Of a stretch of DNA of 64,000 nt, positions 59,463 through 64,000 are shown one piece after another. The stretch is from Akkermansiaceae bacterium (GTDB lineage: Bacteria > Verrucomicrobiota > Verrucomicrobiia > Verrucomicrobiales > Akkermansiaceae), in NCBI GenBank assembly GCA_025354565.1, contig JANXMQ010000090.1, positions 1 through 64,000 of the forward strand, given 5' to 3'. Below the pieces are notes generated by a model. It searched no databases. It was not told the origin of the DNA and worked only from the letters and a program-made list of their open reading frames with translations. The first letter of the stretch is position 1, and every line of letters starts with the position of its first letter. The position numbers and the translations under genes were made by a program.

Positions 59463-60539
59463 ATGACTCCCATCCAATCCACCTCCCTCCACTACCACGA
59501 AGGCAACTCCGATAAAGTCTATCAAGCCGCCATCGCGCCGAAGGACGACGGCTACATTGTCACCTTCGCCTATGGCCGTCGAGGAAACACACTCAACATC
59601 GGAGTAAAAAACGAAACTCCCGTGCCGCTCGAAACCGCGACCATGCTCTACAATAAGCTCGTCGCATCAAAAGTCGCTAAAGGCTATCAACCTGACGGCC
59701 AATCCGCCAAACCCTACCAGCAATCCGGCGACGAGGGACGCGACAGTGGAATACGCTGCCAGCTCCTGAACCCGGTTGACGAAAGCGAACTCACCCGACT
59801 GCTCGCCGACAGACGGTATTGCCTTCAGGAGAAACACGATGGACGACGCCTCATGGTCCACAAACATGGCAATGAAATAATCGGCATCAACCGCCGAGGA
59901 CTTATCATCGCGATTCCTGATCCGATCCGTGAAGCAGTAAAGCAAATCCCATTCGACTCCCTAATAGATGGCGAGGTTGTAGGCGAGGTTTACCACGCCT
60001 TTGATTTACTCGTGCTAAAGGGTGAGAATATTCGTGAACGCCGATACATTGACCGTTGTGTGGCCTTGATGAGAATTCTTCCCCCCAAGCAAAAAGCCAT
60101 TCGCCCCGTCCGCACGATTCTTCCAGCACACGACAAGGCACGGGTTTTAGAGGAACTCCGCCAAGCCAACCGCGAAGGAGTCGTCTTCAAGGATACAGAG
60201 GCACCTTTCAACGTCGGTCGTCCCAACTCCGGTGGCACGCAGTTGAAATACAAGTTCGTCGAGACCGCGTCATTTATCGTCACCGCCCGCAATGCGAAGC
60301 GGAGTGTCACCCTCGGCCTGTTCGATGGCATTGAGCTGGTATCTGCCGGCAATGTCACCATCCCGCCCAACCATGAGGTTCCAGCCCAGGGCGATGTGGT
60401 GGAGTGCCGCTATCTCTACGCATTTCGCGAAAGTGGCTCGATCTACCAGCCTGTCTATCTCGGAAAGCGTTGTGACATCCCGGCCAGCGATTGCACTACG
60501 GACCAGCTCAAATACAAATCTGAGGCACAAGCCGCTTGA
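59463..60539 (+). CDS. WGR-domain ATP-dependent DNA ligase
   Basis: The 358-residue protein joins an N-terminal WGR-type domain (about 1-75, with SLHYHEGNSDKVYQAAI and TFAYGRRG) to an ATP-dependent ligase core. The AMP-accepting lysine is Lys124 in motif KHDGRR. Further nucleotidyltransferase motifs are LIDGEVVG, YHAFDLLVLKGENI, EGVVFKD and QLKYKF. A C-terminal OB-fold part follows (VTIPPNHEVPAQGDVVECRYLY). It resembles the ligase part of LigD but carries WGR, a DNA-end or nick-binding domain best known from PARPs. It is the last plus-strand gene of the island, and a terminator lies at 60614-60647. Confidence 0.88.
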   Translation: MTPIQSTSLHYHEGNSDKVYQAAIAPKDDGYIVTFAYGRRGNTLNIGVKNETPVPLETATMLYNKLVASKVAKGYQPDGQSAKPYQQSGDEGRDSGIRCQLLNPVDESELTRLLADRRYCLQEKHDGRRLMVHKHGNEIIGINRRGLIIAIPDPIREAVKQIPFDSLIDGEVVGEVYHAFDLLVLKGENIRERRYIDRCVALMRILPPKQKAIRPVRTILPAHDKARVLEELRQANREGVVFKDTEAPFNVGRPNSGGTQLKYKFVETASFIVTARNAKRSVTLGLFDGIELVSAGNVTIPPNHEVPAQGDVVECRYLYAFRESGSIYQPVYLGKRCDIPASDCTTDQLKYKSEAQAA

Positions 60540-60613
60540 TCCATCTCGGTAAGGCACCGCCTGAGGCAAGCCCGGTCGCACGAAACTCAAAGCGCAGACC
60601 GGGGGAACACGGG

Positions 60614-60647
60614 CCGTCATGGAGCATCGTTTGGTGTTCCATGGCGG
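60614..60647 (+). terminator. Intrinsic terminator
   Basis: CCGTCATGGA (60614-60623) and TCCATGGCGG (60638-60647) pair at nine of ten positions around a 14-base loop. They are followed by CTCACTTTTTATT. It closes the ligase transcript and the island. Confidence 0.8.
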
Positions 60648-60718
60648 CTCACTTTTTATTAGATGGATCTCTCTAAATTTTTTATTCGATTGGGCTAAAA
60701 AAATCAAATGTGCCAATA

Positions 60719-62095
60719 TTATGGATAGCTCCTGCGCATTTGTCGTCTAGCAACACCGTCCTCCATTCCATCTACAGCAGCTCTAAAATGATAAAATTCA
60801 TTTCCTGACAAACTATTTCTGACTATAAGCTCTACCGCTTCATTGCTAACGTCTCTGTCAACTTCTAGGCCAATAGAATATGCACCCTTATAATAATAAT
60901 AATCCGAATCTTTTGACTCAACTTGGCTTGGATGACTATCTTGGTAAGATTGTTGACTTGAAAAATCGGATTGAGGTTGTGCAACAAAAGATTGTGAACT
61001 TCCAAAAAAACCAATCACAAAAATAATGATAACGTAGGCTGCGGCAAATTTGATCATATTGCTCTGCTTATTCCAGAGAAGCATCTCGGAGTTAGTAATG
61101 ACGTCAGGAATTATTTCATTGGTGGTTGTATTAGACTCACAAGAATCACGTATTAGCCATACAAAGATCCAAATTGAAACAAAATTAGCCGCGACTGCAA
61201 GTATCCAGATGTTGCATATAATATCGTAAATTCCATGTAAGAAACCAGTGGACATTGAAATAAGAACAATAATCATTACAAGTTCCTTCGTTGGCCTAAT
61301 TTTTCTCAATTCCTCTCTGCATTTCCAGATCAATATGGATACGATACCTGTCCATATTGCATGGAGCGAAATACAAGCAAACCATCGCGTTACCAGGCCA
61401 GCATATAAAGGATGAAAAGAACTTGGGTTATAACACTTCAACGCTTCGCCAATTCCGAATCCCAGACCAGAAAAAATGCCGACCACAACCAACTCCTTGG
61501 CAAGGTTGAATTCATTCTTATCTTCAAGTGGTGTCGCGCCCCTCAATACTCGGAGAAAAAAAACGACAGGCAAAATCTTGGTCAATTCCTCAAAAAGACC
61601 GACTCCGAAAATAAAGCCAAGAATATGGTGAAATATTCCGACAGACTCAGGTTGAAATGCCCCTTCATATAGCCAACCAATAACCCATGATAAGACACTA
61701 CTAATAATGCCATATTTATTATGAGGACCATACATCTTGAAGTGTTGCAATTGGCTCAGTCCTATGCTTTGAATGGAAAAAAGTAAAATTAATCCTATGA
61801 TCGAAGTGAATATAAATGTTAGACCGCCGATTTTTATCAAGTTGGATGTCAAGAGTGCTTTGTTCGGTCTTACGGCCACCAAAAAACACCACAACACCAA
61901 TGGGAGAGACAGGGGAAGCAGAATTACTTCGATCCCGTTATTGAAAAAAAAACGATCAGGTAGAATTGTAGGAACAACCCAGCCCAAGCCGAGGACACAA
62001 AATAGAAGTGGTAGAATTCGTCGTTTGCCAGGGGTTAATAGCATTTCGGTAGGCATTGGATTATCTGGGTCATACGTGTTAGTAGAGGTTGGCAT
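60719..62095 (-). CDS. PrsW-family membrane protease
   Basis: The 458-residue protein has about nine membrane helices and the PrsW metalloprotease motifs FEELTK (EExxK), FGIGEAL, HAIWT and HGIYD. PrsW of Bacillus cuts a membrane anti-sigma factor. The target here is unknown. The C-terminal 110 residues, after the last helix, are polar and probably face outside (QSDFSSQQSYQDSH, DYYYYKGAYS). The DNA is much richer in A and T than the core region. It is the last gene of the AT-rich minus-strand unit with Sel1, GYF/FGE and a 59-residue protein. Confidence 0.82.
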   Translation of the reverse strand: MPTSTNTYDPDNPMPTEMLLTPGKRRILPLLFCVLGLGWVVPTILPDRFFFNNGIEVILLPLSLPLVLWCFLVAVRPNKALLTSNLIKIGGLTFIFTSIIGLILLFSIQSIGLSQLQHFKMYGPHNKYGIISSVLSWVIGWLYEGAFQPESVGIFHHILGFIFGVGLFEELTKILPVVFFLRVLRGATPLEDKNEFNLAKELVVVGIFSGLGFGIGEALKCYNPSSFHPLYAGLVTRWFACISLHAIWTGIVSILIWKCREELRKIRPTKELVMIIVLISMSTGFLHGIYDIICNIWILAVAANFVSIWIFVWLIRDSCESNTTTNEIIPDVITNSEMLLWNKQSNMIKFAAAYVIIIFVIGFFGSSQSFVAQPQSDFSSQQSYQDSHPSQVESKDSDYYYYKGAYSIGLEVDRDVSNEAVELIVRNSLSGNEFYHFRAAVDGMEDGVARRQMRRSYP

Positions 62096-62135
62096 TGCGA
62101 TTATTTAAAAAATTATTCAATCACATTGGTTTGAA

Positions 62136-62315
62136 TCACTTGTCCTCTAGCAAACCCTTTTTGACTCGAACTGTTGCATCATTAAGTCCCGCGACAGCTT
62201 CAGCGTTATCGTATCTGTGCGGGTCTGATTCAGAAGTGTAAGCACCTGTTGCCGTGTAATGTGAGCCGCTCCCACCTGAAAGTGGTTGGGTAGAGCCTTT
62301 GGGAGTTTTGTCCAT
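62136..62315 (-). CDS. 59-residue hypothetical protein
   Basis: The function is not recognised. An ATG at 62315 opens a 60-codon frame ending at 62136. The product starts MDKTPKGSTQPLSGGSGSHY and ends VRVKKGLLEDK, hydrophilic with a Gly/Ser-rich start and no cysteine. It begins nine bases after the stop of the GYF/FGE-like gene and ends 40 bases before prsW, so it fits neatly into the operon. That spacing is the main support. Confidence 0.5.
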   Translation of the reverse strand: MDKTPKGSTQPLSGGSGSHYTATGAYTSESDPHRYDNAEAVAGLNDATVRVKKGLLEDK

Positions 62316-62324
62316 TTTGGCAAA

Positions 62325-63595
62325 TCAGTTAAGGGGGCGGAGAACTGGGCGAAAGCCTAAGTCAAATGAATATCCAGTCCGATCTCCATTTTGTCGGCAG
62401 GCTGCACGATTGTCCTTTGCAGGGAACACCCAACTGCCACCTCGTAATATTCCCTCAGAGCCTTCAGAAGCTCCAAATGGATCGGTAGTGGTGTCATTTG
62501 AGTCATCTTCCTTATACCACCCCGCACACCATTCGCGCACATTCCCGTGCATATCAAAAAGTCCCCAGGCGTTTGGTTTCTTCTGACCGACTGGATTAGT
62601 GTGGTGCCCACTATTTCTATCATACCAACCTACAACATTAAGTTTTTCACATTCGCCATGCTCTACGTCTATATCATGTCCGTTGTTAAGAGAGGTGCGC
62701 GTTCCTGCACGGCAAGCATACTCCCATTCCGCTTCTGTTGGCAAAGAGTAAGTCCAGCCGTCGGGGAGGCGTCCGGCAGCACGTGCAGTCTTAGACAGCT
62801 CCTCACACCACTTATTTGCTTCTTGCCAGTCCATTCGCTCTGCTGGAAGACTTGATCCTTTGTATGCGCTTAAAGGTTCACCATGTCCATGTGCCACTTG
62901 CTCCCAATTCCATAAAATTTTATTATCACCAATTGCGGGGGGGCGCCATGTCGTATCCTCTCCTCCCCCAGCCAGCCATTGGGCTTGCGTCGTTTCCGTC
63001 TTCGCCATCCAGAATCCATTCAATATTTTCACATGGTGTTGTTTTTCAGATTGTTCATGGCCTAATTCCTCGGGCGGACTTCCCATCTCAAACTCGCCAG
63101 GAGGAATCCAGCACATAACGATGTTTACATTCGGAGCAATCTCAAAAGACCTCTCCTGTCCAGCCATTAATTTAGCAGATCGGTTTATTCCGCATTTGGA
63201 AAATGAAAAGACGGTAACAACTACCGTCGACAGGACTATAATATACATTGATTTTGAATTGATTATACTTTTCCCATTAATTTTTTTTGATTTCATCTGT
63301 TTGCCAGCGATTTGATTAGCATGGTTCGGTGACTTTTCAGGATTTAATGCTATTACACTTCTTGCGCCATTGATAGACTTGCTTAGCAGCTTCTGATTAA
63401 GTGGCTTTTTTGATATTTTTGACGGTGCCGTCTTTACAAACACCTCCTCGTAGGTCCGCCAGGCTTGGTCTCCTTCATTTGCAAAAAGACTCGCCGGGCC
63501 TAGAATTCCCGCGCTCACCATTTGGCGCAGGGTTTCGGTAGAAAAAGGACCATAAGTTGATCATTGGTCTTGTAATACCAGTTTGTGTCGTGCAT
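62325..63595 (-). pseudogene. GYF_2 and formylglycine-enzyme-like (SUMF1) protein, frameshifted near the start
   Basis: The main frame (62325-63521, 398 residues) has a membrane helix (MYIIVLSTVVVTVFSF) and an FGE-type domain with MVWIPPGEFEMGS-like start, ETTQAQW, LPTEAEWEYACRAGT, GLFDMHGNVREW and ILRGGSW. The usual catalytic cysteine pair is not present (only AACRQNGD), so it is probably not a formylglycine synthase. Upstream, a second frame from the ATG at 63595 reads MHDTNWYYKTNDQL, and the main frame picks up at YGPFSTETLRQMVSAG. Together they make a GYF_2 domain if one T is restored near 63554. The gene is therefore broken by a one-base deletion or contains a sequencing error. Confidence 0.75.
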
Positions 63596-63617
63596 AGAAT
63601 ATAATCCTAAATTGGTT

Positions 63618-64000
63618 TTAACGCTCAGAGGCATTATTTTTGGGTTGCCATTCCAAAAATATTTGCTTAGCCTCAGCTAATTGTTTATTGGTCATTATTT
63701 TAGTCAGCATGTCTAATCTTTTATTGGAATCAACGTTACCTGATTGCACTGCAAGCTTAAACCATACATACGCCATCACATTATTTTTTTCGAATCCCTG
63801 ACCTGATGCATACGCAATTCCAAGATATTTTTGACCTAAGCAATTTCCTTGTTCAGCAGCTTTTCGGAACAAGCTTACCGCCTTTTCCTGGTCTTCAATT
63901 ACTCCTTGTCCTGAACTATAGCACATACCCAATAATACTTGTGAATCCGCATTATTTTGATTTGCAGCTTTTTCGTACCATTTAACCGCCTCTGTAGGAT
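63618..64000 (-). CDS. Sel1-repeat protein, 5' end beyond the window
   Basis: The visible 127 codons encode Sel1-type TPR-like repeats: EAVKWYEKAANQNNADSQVLLG, then KAVSLFRKAAEQGNCLGQKYLG, then MAYVWFKLAVQSGN. A helical end follows (AEAKQIFLEWQPKNNASER). Such repeats are protein-protein interaction modules, often in signalling or envelope proteins. The frame is open to the right edge of the window, so the start is missing. It is upstream of the GYF/FGE-like gene by 22 bases and AT-rich like it. Confidence 0.85.
   Translation of the reverse strand, partial: PTEAVKWYEKAANQNNADSQVLLGMCYSSGQGVIEDQEKAVSLFRKAAEQGNCLGQKYLGIAYASGQGFEKNNVMAYVWFKLAVQSGNVDSNKRLDMLTKIMTNKQLAEAKQIFLEWQPKNNASER

Noticed and set aside
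52533-60539. A CRISPR-Cas locus, suggested by the Cas4-like nuclease
   Set aside because: There is no repeat-spacer array and no Cas1, Cas2 or effector gene anywhere in the window.
62325-63521. Active formylglycine-generating enzyme
   Set aside because: The FGE-type fold is recognised, but the paired catalytic cysteines near the C-terminus are not present. Only one cysteine is found in that segment.

Overview
The window looks like a chromosomal segment of a member of the Verrucomicrobiota, most likely Verrucomicrobiales. This rests on gene families and style, not on a ribosomal marker. The signs are an archaeal/eukaryal-type prolyl-tRNA synthetase, GTP-dependent PEP carboxykinase, a 1,863-residue secreted protein built of autotransporter-associated beta-strand repeats with no beta-barrel, PEGA, GYF_2 and formylglycine-enzyme-like proteins, a large secreted FAD oxidoreductase, and a protein-kinase plus ECF-sigma locus. 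Shine-Dalgarno sequences are weak or absent before most genes.

Positions 1-45,200 read as ordinary, fairly GC-rich core genome. In order they hold: proS; a proline-rich membrane protein with a 26-residue peptide gene behind it; trxA; a tandem pair of secreted paralogues; the ilvB-ilvH acetolactate synthase operon; a TonB/TolA-like, ExbB-like, ExbD-like energy-transduction operon; a three-gene envelope operon of two paralogues around a small lipoprotein-like protein; a GH20 hexosaminidase; an N-carbamoylputrescine amidase; truA; a PEGA protein; pckG; a Tes/Mss-like radical SAM enzyme; and the giant repeat protein. These are followed by a four-gene operon (FAD oxidoreductase, FMN-binding ferredoxin-type membrane protein, ApbE, TMEM43), an intradiol dioxygenase, mntH with a universal stress gene, a class A penicillin-binding protein whose transpeptidase motifs are all altered, a MidA-type methyltransferase, and an ArsR-SRPBCC pair.

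A tRNA-Leu(UAG) at 45,212-45,293 marks the edge of a more accessory half. No integrase was found. 46,050-51,758 is a signalling block: Ser/Thr kinase with a membrane helix and TPR-like tail, a tiny CxxCxGxG protein, an S9 peptidase, an ECF sigma factor and a small downstream protein. 52,533-60,539 is a compact island of short units, mostly on the plus strand and separated by strong hairpin terminators. It holds a Cas4/RecB-like PD-(D/E)XK nuclease with four cysteines, a DUF3150-like protein, a DUF1257 (Ycf35-like) - DUF2997 - Ycf46-like AAA ATPase set, a ParE toxin-antitoxin pair and a WGR-domain ATP-dependent DNA ligase. I regard this island as the best candidate for an undescribed DNA-maintenance or defence system. 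60,719-64,000 is visibly AT-rich and holds PrsW, a 59-residue protein, a GYF_2/FGE-like protein broken by an apparent one-base deletion, and a Sel1-repeat gene cut by the window end.

Three sets of genes probably work together. In 31,362-36,837, a periplasmic oxidoreductase may pass electrons to a membrane flavin/Fe-S protein whose flavins are attached by ApbE. In 46,050-51,758, kinase signalling may reach transcription through the ECF sigma factor. In 52,533-60,539, nuclease, AAA motor and ligase may act on DNA.
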